A DNA stretch of 64,000 nt from Micrococcales bacterium (GTDB lineage Bacteria > Actinomycetota > Actinomycetes > Actinomycetales > Cellulomonadaceae), in NCBI GenBank assembly GCA_009777345.1, contig WRMB01000010.1:1-64000 (forward strand), given 5' to 3'. The notes beneath the pieces were generated by a model. It made no database searches, was not told where the DNA came from, and saw only the letters and a program-made list of their open reading frames with translations. Made by a program: the position numbers and the translations under genes. Positions 8,261-17,776 of this stretch are shown one piece after another (the first letter of the stretch is position 1; each line of letters opens with the position of its first letter).

Positions 8261-10078
8261 GTGAGCGGACCGCCTGTGCCCCCGGTGGCGACGGGGGTGG
8301 TGGGACGGCTGACCCGGCTGCTCGACGCCGGGCTGGACACGGCTGTCGCCTCGTTCGCGCTCTGGACGGTGGTGCACGCTCTCGCGCTGGTCGGTCTGCC
8401 GCTCGGCACGGCACTGGCGGTCTGGGGGCTCGGCACGGTCCTCGTGGCCTGGTGGCGGGCCCGGGGGCCGTGGCTCGCCAGCGGTGCCGAACCGGCCCGC
8501 GGTCCCGCGCTGGTCGCCCTGGCGGTGTCGGCAGGCGGGGCGGCGCTCTCGACGGTCCTGGTCCGACCGGACCTGGACGACGCGTTCTACATGGCCCGGG
8601 CCACCTGGACGGCCGATCACGGTGCCGTGCCGACCAGCGACTTCCTGTTCGGTGACGGCAGCTGGCCGGCGGTCTACTACGTCGACCCCGACTTCTCCGC
8701 GCTGGACTCCCTGCAGGGCGGTATCGCCTGGGCGTCGGGCACCGCCGCGGGGTCGGTGGCCTACCGTTGGTTCGTGCCGCTGGCCACTTTCGCGGCGGTG
8801 TGGGCCCTGTGGCGGCTGCTGCGCGCGTGGCAGGTCCGCCGTCCCGCGACCGGGCTGGTCCTGGCCCTGGTCATGCTGCTGTGGGGCGGGTACGCGCACG
8901 CCAGCTTCGGCAACCTGTTCCTGGGGCGTATCTGGCAGGGCAAGGTGGTGTTCGTCTCGCTGCTCGTGCCCTGTCTGTGGACGGTGTTCGCCTCGCTGTG
9001 GGCCAGGACGGACGACCCGTCGGACCGGCGCCAGGTGCGGTCGGCACTGGTCGTCCTGGCAGTGTGCGGCACCGCGGCCGTGGGTCTGAGCCAGACGGCC
9101 GTGTTCGTGGTGCCGCTGGCCGCCGTGGCCGCCGCGGTGCCGCTGGTCGTGCGACGGCGGTTCCGGCTGGCGGGGGTGCTGGTCGCCTCGGCGTCGGTGG
9201 TGCCCGTCGCGTCAGGTCTGGCGGTCTTCTTCTCGCCCGGGGGCGGGGAGAGCGGCTGGCAGCGAGACATCACGACACCGTGGACCATGGTCGTGGCCAG
9301 CCTCCCGGTCGGTGCGGTGGTCCTGGCCGCCGGGCTCGTCGTGCTGGTCGGCGGACGCTGGCCGAAGGTGGCCGTCCTGACCGCAGCGGACCAGCAGCGG
9401 GCGCTGGCGCTGGCGGTGGTCGTCGCAGCCCTGTTCACGCTGCCACCGCTCTTCGGCCTGGTCGAGGTCGTCGTCGGAGGTGACGCGATCGGCTGGCGGG
9501 TGGCCTGGGTGCTGCCGGTGCCCGCCCTCGTCGGCCTGCTCGCGAGCCTGCCACCGCCGCGACAGGCTACCGGTGTCCCGGCGCTGACCGCGATCGTCCC
9601 CACGGTCGCTGCCGCGACGGTGCTGGTCGTCGCGGGGCTCCCGCTGTGGTCGCCGACGAACGCGGCCCGCTTCGGGCCCGTGGGCGCGTGGAAGGTCGAA
9701 CCGGTCGATCTCGAGGTGGCCCGGTGGATCGTGGCCCAGCGTCCGGGCACCTTCCTGGCGGGGAACAGGCTCGCGGCTGCCACCAGCGTGGTCAGCTCTG
9801 AACCGCGGCCCGTCGGCAACCGGCTGGACTACATGGAGTCGCTGCACCAGGTCGACGGCGCTCGCGCCGAGCAGCGCATCGTGCTGCAGGAGTTCGCCGA
9901 CGGTCCCCACGGCCGCAGCCGGGAGGCGCTCCCGGCGGCTGGTCAGGCGCTCGACGACCTGGACGTCAGCCTGGCCTGTGTCGCCTGGGACGACGACCTG
10001 ACCCAGGAGCTGTTCGAGACGGCCGGATTCACCTCCGCGGTGACGGTCGGTCCGTGGGGGTGCTGGGTGCGGGAGTAG
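8261..10078 (+). CDS. Polytopic membrane protein, DUF6077-like
   Basis: The 605-residue protein has about 10-12 hydrophobic segments, with a long soluble segment near residue 95-140 and a soluble C-terminal domain from about residue 470. The N-terminal stretch (AVASFALWTVVHALALVGLP) and overall layout resemble DUF6077 membrane proteins of polysaccharide loci, which are thought to be GT-C-like, but I cannot confirm the family. It starts with GTG just after rmlD, so a role in assembling or modifying the rhamnose-containing polymer outside the membrane is inferred. No catalytic residue is assigned. Confidence 0.6.
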   Translation: MSGPPVPPVATGVVGRLTRLLDAGLDTAVASFALWTVVHALALVGLPLGTALAVWGLGTVLVAWWRARGPWLASGAEPARGPALVALAVSAGGAALSTVLVRPDLDDAFYMARATWTADHGAVPTSDFLFGDGSWPAVYYVDPDFSALDSLQGGIAWASGTAAGSVAYRWFVPLATFAAVWALWRLLRAWQVRRPATGLVLALVMLLWGGYAHASFGNLFLGRIWQGKVVFVSLLVPCLWTVFASLWARTDDPSDRRQVRSALVVLAVCGTAAVGLSQTAVFVVPLAAVAAAVPLVVRRRFRLAGVLVASASVVPVASGLAVFFSPGGGESGWQRDITTPWTMVVASLPVGAVVLAAGLVVLVGGRWPKVAVLTAADQQRALALAVVVAALFTLPPLFGLVEVVVGGDAIGWRVAWVLPVPALVGLLASLPPPRQATGVPALTAIVPTVAAATVLVVAGLPLWSPTNAARFGPVGAWKVEPVDLEVARWIVAQRPGTFLAGNRLAAATSVVSSEPRPVGNRLDYMESLHQVDGARAEQRIVLQEFADGPHGRSREALPAAGQALDDLDVSLACVAWDDDLTQELFETAGFTSAVTVGPWGCWVRE

Positions 10079-10206
10079 GGCGCGGTCGGCCCAGGAGTTC
10101 CATCGCAGCGTCGTACTCGGTGCAGTATCTCCCCGTAGGGTGATCGGAGGCCGACCAGCCTGGTCCCGTGCCTGCGTGAACCGCGACACCGAGAGAGGTC
10201 GTACGT

Positions 10207-11658
10207 GTGAAGTACCCCATCTGGTCGGGCAGACGTGCTCTGGGTCGGTCCGTGCGGCACCCGTCCGACGGTGGCGGGACCGCGGCTGGCTTGCCTGCTG
10301 GCCCTGTCGGGCGCGGTCTGCTGGTCGTGACGGTGGTCGCCCTCGCGGTACAGGTCGGGCTCGGCCTGGCCTGGTGGGTGGCGAACGTCACCGCGGTGCC
10401 CGAGTACGGCGACACCCAGGAGTACCTGCGCACCGCGACGACCTTCGAGGTCGACGGGTACCGCACGCTGGCCTACCCTCTCGTGGTCAGGGCCGCGATC
10501 GAGCTCGGCGACCTGCTGCCCGTGCCCTGGGTGGTGCCGTTGTACACGGTCCAGCTGTTCGTCTCGGTGCTGGCGAACCTCGTCCTGGTCCGAGCCCTGC
10601 GCCCGGAGGCACGGCGGGCAGAGCAGGCGGCGTGGACGGCAGTCGCGACGACGGTGCCTCTCCCGCTCCACTACACCGTGACCATCCTCACCGACTCGTT
10701 CGCGACCTCCACGCTCTTGGTCCTCGTCGCCGGCCTGGTCCGGGCGACGGTGCACCAGGACCGGTCCTGGCGGGCCGCGACCCTGGTGGCCGTGGGGGCC
10801 GGTGCCTCTGTCGCCGTCCGGCCGGAACGCCTGTACATGATCCTCGCCCTGACGGCCGCCGCCGTTCTCGCACTCGGCGTCTGCTGGTGGCGGCGAGCCC
10901 GCCAGCCCCGTCCGGCCCGTCCGGTGCGGGTCCTGGTCGGGCTGGTGCTGGTCGCTCTGGTCCCCGCCGGGATGATGACGGCCGTCAACCGGGCCACCCA
11001 GACCGCGGACCTGGGGCGCGGGCAGGCCAGCGTGCTGAGCAGCGTCTTCGACCGCACGGTGAACCAGCACGTCGACGCGGTGGCGGCCCGCGTGCCGGAC
11101 GAGATCGCCGTGGCCTTGACGACCGACCCTGGGAACACCAACCAGACGTACGCGGCAGTCGAGGCGGCCGCGGGGCAGGACGGGGTCCGCACAGCCGTCG
11201 GCGCCGCGGTGCGCTGCTGCGCCGCCGAGATCGCGGCGGAGTCGGTACGCGACGTCGCGCAAGGGACGCTCGGGCCGTACACGGTCACCTGGTACTGGGT
11301 CACCGGTGACGGCCCGTCGGCGCAGTGGGACCTGTCCCGGATGAGCCAGCACCGGCCGGGCTGGACCGCCGTCCTGATGGCCTGGTCCGTCGTGACGACC
11401 GGGCTGCTGCTCGTCTGGACGCTCGTCCTCGCGGTCCGTGCGGGCCGCCGCGGGCTCGCGCTGCCGGTGCTGGCGGTGCTGGCGCCTGCGTTCCTCGTCG
11501 GGACCTTCTTCGGCCTGGTCACGAGCATGGCGCCCAATCCGCGCTACACGCTGGTCGCGCAGGTCGTGCTGTGGCTGCTTCCCCTCGCCCTGCTGGTAGC
11601 GGTGGACGAGGGCCGAGACGGGACGACTGGCGACGCGGTCAGCGCCAGCGGCGCGTGA
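10207..11658 (+). CDS. Polytopic GT-C-like membrane glycosyltransferase candidate
   Basis: The 483-residue product has one membrane span at about residues 37-60, then an extracytoplasmic loop with the acidic motif PEYGDTQEYLRTA and GYRTLAYPLVVRA, then about 8 more spans. This N-terminal loop is the usual layout of GT-C (ArnT/GT39-like) enzymes that use lipid-linked sugars outside the membrane. The GTG start at 10207 has gagagg about 9 bp upstream. Its 3' end overlaps the convergent GT4-GT4 gene by 20 bp. The function is inferred from topology and locus. Confidence 0.6.
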   Translation: MKYPIWSGRRALGRSVRHPSDGGGTAAGLPAGPVGRGLLVVTVVALAVQVGLGLAWWVANVTAVPEYGDTQEYLRTATTFEVDGYRTLAYPLVVRAAIELGDLLPVPWVVPLYTVQLFVSVLANLVLVRALRPEARRAEQAAWTAVATTVPLPLHYTVTILTDSFATSTLLVLVAGLVRATVHQDRSWRAATLVAVGAGASVAVRPERLYMILALTAAAVLALGVCWWRRARQPRPARPVRVLVGLVLVALVPAGMMTAVNRATQTADLGRGQASVLSSVFDRTVNQHVDAVAARVPDEIAVALTTDPGNTNQTYAAVEAAAGQDGVRTAVGAAVRCCAAEIAAESVRDVAQGTLGPYTVTWYWVTGDGPSAQWDLSRMSQHRPGWTAVLMAWSVVTTGLLLVWTLVLAVRAGRRGLALPVLAVLAPAFLVGTFFGLVTSMAPNPRYTLVAQVVLWLLPLALLVAVDEGRDGTTGDAVSASGA

Positions 11659-14119
11659 CCGCTGCCACCACCCCGCGGGCTCCCTGGTCGCGGTACACCC
11701 GGCGGACGGCGGACGCCCTGCGCCGCCACGCAGGGACCTCGCCGCCCGACCTGGCGGGGGGGTACGGGTCGACCCAGGCCGCCGCGGCGTCGTACGGCTC
11801 GTCGTCGGCGACCGGCACCCACGACGAGGTGCGGACCGGCTGGGTGCGCCGGTGGTGCGCCGCGTCGCGCAGGATGTCCTGGTACACGTGGCCCTGCGCG
11901 GCAGGGGCCCAGCGCAGCAGGGCCGCCCGGCGGGCCCGGCCCCCCATGCGCGCGCGGAGCACCGCGTCGTCGAGCAGATGCTCGACGGCCGTCGCCCACT
12001 CGTCGGTTGTCGTGGCCAGCAGGCCGGTGACGCCGTCGTCGACGGCTTCCCGGAACGGTTCGGTGGGTGAGGCGACGGTCGGGGTCGCGACCAGCGCCGC
12101 CTCCAACCACTTGATCGCCGACTTCGACTCGTTGAACACCGATCCTGGCACCAGCGGAGCGAGGTTGACGTCCAGCTGGCGCAAGCGGGCGGGGAGCCTT
12201 GTCCAGTCCATCAGCGGCAGCCGGTGCACGGCGCGGTCCAGACCGTCGAAGTCCGGGCCGAGCGTGACCGGACCGCCGAGCCACAGCTCGACGTCCCGGC
12301 GGCGGAGCAGATCGGCGACCACCGGGGCGACCAGCGCCCAGTCGGCGTCGTGCGTGGTGGTGCCGGAGAAGTAGCCGACGCGCAGAGGCCCGGGAGCCCG
12401 TGCCTGGGCCAGAGCCTGCTCGCTGATCTGTCCCAGTGCAGCACCCACCCCGTTGGCGAACCGGTAGGTCGGCATCCCGGTCAGCCGGTCGACCGCCTCG
12501 CACAGGCCGTTGGTGCTGCCGACGTACCCGTCTGCCGCCTCCAGCATCGTCCGGTACCGCTCGACCCCGTGCCACCAGAGGTCCTGCTCCTCGTCGGACA
12601 TCCCGTCCAGGCCGCGCAGCGACCCCCGCAGGGTCGGGTCGACGATGAGGTCGTCCACGTCGTAGAGCACCGGCACCGTCGGCTGACGACCCCGGACGTC
12701 CTCGACCAGGTCGAGCATCTGTACCGTCGCCGGCACCCGGTAGAAGACCACTGCTCCCGCCGTGGTTGCCGCCTCGCGGACAGCGGGGTCCCGGTAGTGC
12801 AGCACCTGCGACGACACTCCGCAGGTCGCCAGTGCCTCCGCGGCCAGGTGCGCCCGGTAGCGCAGCGGCGCCCCCGTGATGCCGACCACGAAGAGGACGG
12901 ACTGCACTCCGTCCTCTTCCTCCACCGTCTGCGACGTCCGGTGGCGCAGTTCGCGGTAGAGCGCCTCTGTGGCTTCTACCTGCGACTCGACCGTCCGGAC
13001 CGTGACCTGCGCGGCGGCCTGCGCCATGGTCTGGACCGTGCCCGGCGAGTCGACGAGCGCACTGAGCGCCCGGGCCAGCGCTGCCGGGTCGGCGCTCGGC
13101 ACCACCAGCCCGTTGACCCCGTCGACGACGACCTCTTCCGGGCCCAGGCTGTCGGTGCAGACCACCGGGAGCCCTGCGGTGAGCGCCTCACGCGTCAGGA
13201 TCGAGTGCGACTCGCGCATCACCGACGGGAGGACGAGAACATCGTGCCTGGCCAGTACCGCGGGCAGCTCGTCTGGTGCGAAGGCCGGGTGGGAGCGGAC
13301 CCTCGGGTCGTGCAGGTCGTGGCTGACGTTGTACAGGTCGAGGGTCCACGGGCGCTCAGCCTGGATCTGGCCGACCGCCCGGCGCAGCACACCGAACCCT
13401 TTCATCGGGTCCTCGCCCCCGGCATACAGCAGGCGCACGCTACCGTCCGGGGCCGCCACGCGGTCCACGGCGGGGGCGAGCCTCGGTACGCCGTTCTCCT
13501 CGACGCGCAGCCGCCGACGGTCCACGCCGTTGGCCGCGAGCACGTCGGCCGCGGTGCCGGACGGAGCCAGCACCATATCCGCCAGGGCGATACGTTCGGC
13601 CAGCCACGCCCGACGTTCCTTCCCCCAGGCGTGCGTGACCTGGCACGAGCACCGCCCGCAGTCCACGACCAGCGAGCAGGGGGTGCCCGACGTGTCGACG
13701 AGGAACTGGCGCGCACAGCTCCACCAGAAGTCGTGCATCGTCACCACGACGAGCGCGCCCGACTCCTTGGCGACCCGCACCAGGTCGCCCCCCAGGGTCT
13801 GCAAGGAGTGCAGGTGGACCACCTCGGCCCGGACCTGCGCGAGCCACCCGGCGAAGTCCTGCGCGACCGGGGGGTTGTCGAAGCTGCGGCGGTCGCCCCA
13901 CCCGGTCCACGGGGTGGTGACGACCCACCGGACACGTACACCGGCCTCGTCGGTCTCTTCCCAGGTGGACAACGGCTCACGAGACTCGTCCAGGTACCCG
14001 GCGTACACGGCGACCTCGTGCCCCCGTGCCAGCAACCCCCGCGCCAGGCGCTGCGGGACCAGGACGCCTCCGCTGGTGAAGTTGGGGGGGTAGTGGGCAG
14101 AGACCTGGACCACACGCAT
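11639..14119 (-). CDS. Tandem two-domain glycosyltransferase (GT4-GT4)
   Basis: The 826-residue protein is about twice the usual GT4 length. The N-terminal unit (about 1-400) starts MRVVQVSAHYPPNFTSGGV and ends with the donor-site pattern RESHSILTREALTAGLPVVCTDSLGPEEVV. The second unit (about 405-826) begins LFVVGITGAPLRYRAHL and has a weaker Rossmann half ending KWLEAALVATPTVASPTEPFREAVDDGVTGLLA. Fused transferases of this kind usually add two sugars in succession during polymer assembly; that role is inferred. It lies 81 bp downstream of another GT4 gene in a five-gene minus-strand run (permease, ATPase, GT4, GT4-GT4), and overlaps a convergent gene at its 3' end. Confidence 0.85.
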   Translation of the reverse strand: MRVVQVSAHYPPNFTSGGVLVPQRLARGLLARGHEVAVYAGYLDESREPLSTWEETDEAGVRVRWVVTTPWTGWGDRRSFDNPPVAQDFAGWLAQVRAEVVHLHSLQTLGGDLVRVAKESGALVVVTMHDFWWSCARQFLVDTSGTPCSLVVDCGRCSCQVTHAWGKERRAWLAERIALADMVLAPSGTAADVLAANGVDRRRLRVEENGVPRLAPAVDRVAAPDGSVRLLYAGGEDPMKGFGVLRRAVGQIQAERPWTLDLYNVSHDLHDPRVRSHPAFAPDELPAVLARHDVLVLPSVMRESHSILTREALTAGLPVVCTDSLGPEEVVVDGVNGLVVPSADPAALARALSALVDSPGTVQTMAQAAAQVTVRTVESQVEATEALYRELRHRTSQTVEEEDGVQSVLFVVGITGAPLRYRAHLAAEALATCGVSSQVLHYRDPAVREAATTAGAVVFYRVPATVQMLDLVEDVRGRQPTVPVLYDVDDLIVDPTLRGSLRGLDGMSDEEQDLWWHGVERYRTMLEAADGYVGSTNGLCEAVDRLTGMPTYRFANGVGAALGQISEQALAQARAPGPLRVGYFSGTTTHDADWALVAPVVADLLRRRDVELWLGGPVTLGPDFDGLDRAVHRLPLMDWTRLPARLRQLDVNLAPLVPGSVFNESKSAIKWLEAALVATPTVASPTEPFREAVDDGVTGLLATTTDEWATAVEHLLDDAVLRARMGGRARRAALLRWAPAAQGHVYQDILRDAAHHRRTQPVRTSSWVPVADDEPYDAAAAWVDPYPPARSGGEVPAWRRRASAVRRVYRDQGARGVVAAVTRRWR

Positions 14120-14200
14120 CGCACCATGCTAACGGCGCTGGCCGCCCTGCCCAGGCTCAGCCGCGTCGTTCGACGGCGCCTCCGCTGCCCGGCAGTCCGC

Positions 14201-15538
14201 TCACCGGCGAGCCAGGCGGAGCCTGGCCTTCTCCCACACGCCGCGCGGCCCGGACGTGCGCAGCACACGGAACACCGCCCTGACCAGAGACGCCGACGTC
14301 CGGTGGCCAGCGCGACGGGTCCCGGCGTCCGCCGCGCGTCTCGGCGCCGCGCACACCGCCACCAGCGGGGAGAGCACTGTCGGCCAGGTGAAGTCCCGTG
14401 CAGCGCGGCGGACACGGTCTCGTCGTGCTTCGCGCTCGTCGGGTCCTTCGCGCAGCATCTCGACCACGGCCGTCGCCAGCTCGTCGACCGCACCGGGGGC
14501 GACGGTCCGGCCCAGATCGTCCCGGGTCACCCGTTCGGCGAAGGTGTCTCCCTGGGTGCAGACCATCGGAAGGCCAGCCCACAGGTAGTCGAGCATCCGG
14601 GTGCGGAACGAGTACTCCGTCTCGATCCCCGGCAGGTGGCACGACACACCGATATCGGCGTCGAGCAGGAATGCGGCCCGTTCCTCGTAGGGCACCCAGC
14701 CCTCGTGGAAGAAGACCCACCGTCCCGTCAGCCCCAGCTCGTCGGCGAGCTGGCGTGTCTCGTGCGCCCGACGCATCGTGGGGACGTCCTGGTTGGGGTG
14801 GGACATCCCCATGAAGAGCAGCCGGACCTCTGGGACCTGCTGCCGGACCACGTCGAGGGCGCGGACCAAGGTCAACGGGTCGAACCAGTTGTAGACGCCT
14901 CCTGCCCACAGGAGCACCCGGTCGTCCGGGCCGATCCCCTCGACCACTCCTCGGACTGCCCCTGACGTGCACGACGGGGGTTCCGGGTCGATACCGAACG
15001 GCACGATCTTCACCAGCGAGCCGAGTCCGGGGTCGTCGTCGTACGTCCACGGATTGACACGGCCCAAGGCCGCGAGGTGACCGATCCACAGGTCGCGCTG
15101 CCGGTCTGACGCGCACAGGAACATATCGCCGCGGAGCAGCTGGAAGCTCAGCTCGGCCATCGCGTGGTTGAGCGCCCACCGACGGTCCTTGAGCGGTTCG
15201 TCCTTCTGGACCTCGAGGCTCTCGATGTGGAAAGGGTCGTACAGGTCCGAGACCAGCACGACGTCAGACGTCTCCAACCACGGGAAGGACGCGCCCAGAT
15301 AGCCCTGGACGATCAGGACGTCGGCCCACTCGACGTCTTTCCTGAACCGGTCGACGTCCGTGTGCTCGACGTCAAAGCTGTCGCTGGAACGGGTGCACTC
15401 GCCGAACGTGACCAGACGGACCGGGTGCTCTTCTGCCAGGGTGCTCGCGATCGTCCACGCCCGGATCGCAGGGCCTGCCATCCGCTCTCCGAGCGTGTCC
15501 AGAGTGGCGACGAGCACCTTTGGGTTGTCATTCGCCAT
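14201..15538 (-). CDS. GT4 family glycosyltransferase
   Basis: The 445-residue cytoplasmic transferase begins KVLVATLDTLGERMAGPAIRAWTIA. It has the mid-domain VKIVPFGIDPEPP and the linker VLLWAGGVYNWFDPLTLVRAL. The donor-binding segment reads FRTRMLDYLWAGLPMVCTQGDTFAERV. The gene overlaps the upstream Wzt-type ATPase gene by 11 bp, so the two are translationally coupled, and this ties the enzyme to synthesis of the ABC-exported polymer. The exact sugar transferred cannot be read from the sequence. Confidence 0.85.
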   Translation of the reverse strand: MANDNPKVLVATLDTLGERMAGPAIRAWTIASTLAEEHPVRLVTFGECTRSSDSFDVEHTDVDRFRKDVEWADVLIVQGYLGASFPWLETSDVVLVSDLYDPFHIESLEVQKDEPLKDRRWALNHAMAELSFQLLRGDMFLCASDRQRDLWIGHLAALGRVNPWTYDDDPGLGSLVKIVPFGIDPEPPSCTSGAVRGVVEGIGPDDRVLLWAGGVYNWFDPLTLVRALDVVRQQVPEVRLLFMGMSHPNQDVPTMRRAHETRQLADELGLTGRWVFFHEGWVPYEERAAFLLDADIGVSCHLPGIETEYSFRTRMLDYLWAGLPMVCTQGDTFAERVTRDDLGRTVAPGAVDELATAVVEMLREGPDEREARRDRVRRAARDFTWPTVLSPLVAVCAAPRRAADAGTRRAGHRTSASLVRAVFRVLRTSGPRGVWEKARLRLARR

Positions 15539-16748
15539 CTGTCGTCCCTTCCGCCGGCAGCGGTCCGCTCCACTGGGCGGGCAGGGCCAGGAGCCCTCCC
15601 GACCAGGTCTTCCCGCCGTTCTCCACCGAGAACTGTGCGATACCGCGGACGAGGTCGATCCGGGTCGCGGCAGACGCGTCGACCACTCCTGCGTTGAGTG
15701 TGTAGGCGCCGGGGTGCAGGAAGATCTCCGGCAGGCGGATCTCGAACCGGAAGCGCCCTTCCTCCACGACGTCGACGTGGGCCCCTGTGTCGCGGGTGTT
15801 CGTCGCCGCCAGATAGGTGCCGTTGGCCGACTCGACGGCCAGCCCCATGATCGGGGTCTCGAACCTGCTCTCGGCTACGTACTCGACGGTGACGACCGCG
15901 GCTTCTCCGACCACCGCGACACCGGCCCTGCCGTCCGCACCGCGCAGCGAGGCCCTGACGACACGGACGCCTCCGACGCCGATGTGAGACAGCCCGTCGA
16001 TCTCCACCGAGGAAGAGCTGTGGGAGAAGTTCTCGTACGCGTCGAGCACCGGTGCCGCGTCGCCGACCTCGACGGCCTTCCCGGCGTCGAGCCACACAGC
16101 CTGGGTGGCCATGGCGCGCACCTGCGGCAGCGCGTGCGACACCAGGACCACGGTCCGGCCCTCGTGGCGGAGCTGGCTGAACTTCGCCCCGCACCTGTCC
16201 TGGAACTCCGCGTCGCCGACCGCCAGCACCTCGTCGACCAGCAGGATATCCGGTTCCACGTGGATCGCGACGGAGAATCCCAACCGGACGTACATACCCG
16301 ACGAGTAGTTCTTCACCGGCTGGTCGATGAAACGCTCCACTCCGGAGAAGTCGACGATCTCGTCCAGCTTGGCGTCGATCTCGCGGCGCGACATCCCCAG
16401 GATCGACCCGTTGAGATAGATGTTGTCCCGTCCGGACAGCTCTGGGTGGAAGCCCGAGCCGACCTCCAGGAGAGCGGCGATACGACCGTCGCGCACGATC
16501 GTGCCCGAGTCTGGCTGCAGGATCTTCGCGATGCACTTGAGCAGGGTCGACTTTCCCGAGCCGTTGTTGCCGACCAGGGCGAACGCCGACCCGACGGGGA
16601 TGTCGAGGTCGACGCCGTCCAGGGCGCGGAACTCTTCGTACCGGCTCCGCCGTCCGCGCATGAGCGCAGACTTCAGAGTCTTGTTCTTCTCGTGGTAGAT
16701 GCGGAAGGTCTTCGAGACAGACCTGACCTCGACGGCGTTCGCGCTCAT
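15528..16748 (-). CDS. wzt: Polysaccharide ABC transporter ATP-binding protein with C-terminal carbohydrate-binding domain (Wzt type)
   Basis: The start is the ATG at 16748, giving 406 residues; the longer ORF in the track is a read-through of an overlapping frame. Walker A GNNGSGKST is at about 60-68, the signature YSSGMYVRLGF at about 155, and Walker B ILLVDEVLAVGD follows. VLVSHALPQV contains the switch His. About 150 residues after the nucleotide-binding domain form a beta-rich domain (VTVEYVAESRF...FLHPGAYTLNAGV) as in Wzt proteins that recognise the finished glycan before export. ATGA overlap with the permease gene upstream and an 11-bp overlap with the GT4 gene downstream show a tight operon. 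Confidence 0.92.
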   Translation of the reverse strand: MSANAVEVRSVSKTFRIYHEKNKTLKSALMRGRRSRYEEFRALDGVDLDIPVGSAFALVGNNGSGKSTLLKCIAKILQPDSGTIVRDGRIAALLEVGSGFHPELSGRDNIYLNGSILGMSRREIDAKLDEIVDFSGVERFIDQPVKNYSSGMYVRLGFSVAIHVEPDILLVDEVLAVGDAEFQDRCGAKFSQLRHEGRTVVLVSHALPQVRAMATQAVWLDAGKAVEVGDAAPVLDAYENFSHSSSSVEIDGLSHIGVGGVRVVRASLRGADGRAGVAVVGEAAVVTVEYVAESRFETPIMGLAVESANGTYLAATNTRDTGAHVDVVEEGRFRFEIRLPEIFLHPGAYTLNAGVVDASAATRIDLVRGIAQFSVENGGKTWSGGLLALPAQWSGPLPAEGTTDGE

Positions 16749-17677
16749 AGTGCCTCCGCCAGACGGCCCTGGTGACGCTGGAAGATCCAGATGCCGAGAC
16801 CGATCGACACCGCCGCCCAGGCCGCGCACTCGGCGACGAGGCCCAGCGCTGGCATCCGGTTGTCGTACAGCAGGTTGCGGAAGGCTTCCATGAAGGGGTA
16901 CACCGGGTTGGCGTGGCTGTAGACGCCGAACAGCAGGTCGGCCGTGCCCGACGGGTCCGGTACTGCAGGTTCGGCGCACGGCCCCGTCGTCGCTGCTGGC
17001 GTTGTCGTCGCTGCTGGTGACGGGTCCGGGAACGTCTTGGCGAGCTGCTCCTTCACGTACTTCGCCGGGTAGATGATAGGTGTGAGGTAGAACCACATCT
17101 GCAGCACGATGGTGACAAAGTGCTGCGTATCGCGGAAGTAGACGTTCGTGATCGCCAGCACGAGCGCCAGCCCGAGCGCGAAGAGCGCGAACAGCACCAT
17201 CACCAGCAGGACCAGCGGCAGCCACGGCAGCACCATCGTCCTGCCCCATACCAATAGAGCGCCCGACAAGGCCACCGCCAGCAGGAGCATCTCGATACCC
17301 CACTGCCTGAGCGCTGCCAGTGTGGCCGAGAGAGGCAGGGTCCACCGGGGAAAGTACACCTTCTTGATCAAGTTGTCGTTGTTCACCAGCGAGCTGATCC
17401 CGCTGTTGACGACAGCGGTGAAGAACGTCCACGGCAGCAGAGCGCACATGAGCCAGAGCGGGAACGTCTTGAGGCCGCTGGGGTCGCCCGGGTCAGGTTG
17501 CATCCTGATGATGAAGGAGAAGACCAGCGTGTAGACGATCATGGTCGCGACGGGGGTGACCAGCGACCACAGCTGGCCGAGTGCGGTGCTCTTGTACTTG
17601 CCTTTGACCTCACGGGCCGTGAGGTTGCGGATGAGCTCGGAAGAGTCTCGCGCCTGGGAGAGCAGGCTCACACACAC
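16745..17677 (-). CDS. wzm: Polysaccharide ABC transporter permease (Wzm type)
   Basis: The 310-residue ABC-2-type permease begins DSSELIRNLTAREVKGKYKSTALGQLWSL, the usual amphipathic entry helix, and has about six membrane spans. With the overlapping ATPase gene it should export an undecaprenyl-linked polysaccharide. A loop before the fifth span carries an unusual Ala/Thr/Pro-rich insert (DPSPAATTTPAATTGP) of about 30 residues. Two in-frame GTG codons compete: the one at 17671 has a better-spaced GGAG than the one at 17677, so the mature start may be two residues shorter. It is first in its operon, with about 100 bp separating it from the next gene. Confidence 0.92.
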   Translation of the reverse strand: MCVSLLSQARDSSELIRNLTAREVKGKYKSTALGQLWSLVTPVATMIVYTLVFSFIIRMQPDPGDPSGLKTFPLWLMCALLPWTFFTAVVNSGISSLVNNDNLIKKVYFPRWTLPLSATLAALRQWGIEMLLLAVALSGALLVWGRTMVLPWLPLVLLVMVLFALFALGLALVLAITNVYFRDTQHFVTIVLQMWFYLTPIIYPAKYVKEQLAKTFPDPSPAATTTPAATTGPCAEPAVPDPSGTADLLFGVYSHANPVYPFMEAFRNLLYDNRMPALGLVAECAAWAAVSIGLGIWIFQRHQGRLAEAL

Positions 17678-17776
17678 TCCATCGATAGGGACCTGTCGCG
17701 ATCATGCTGGGGGACGCATGCCCTCAGCCCGCACGGTGCTCAGCCTACCGCGCAGGGCACCAGGAGCTGGGCCGGG

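Noticed and set aside
12224-14965. 913-codon plus-strand ORF across two GT4 genes
   Set aside because: It runs antisense through two genes with conserved motifs and itself shows no domain or signal.
16749-17447. N-terminal extension of the Wzt-type ATPase in the ORF track
   Set aside because: The extension is the permease gene read in the wrong frame. The ATG at 16748 has the ATGA overlap and gives a normal N-terminus.
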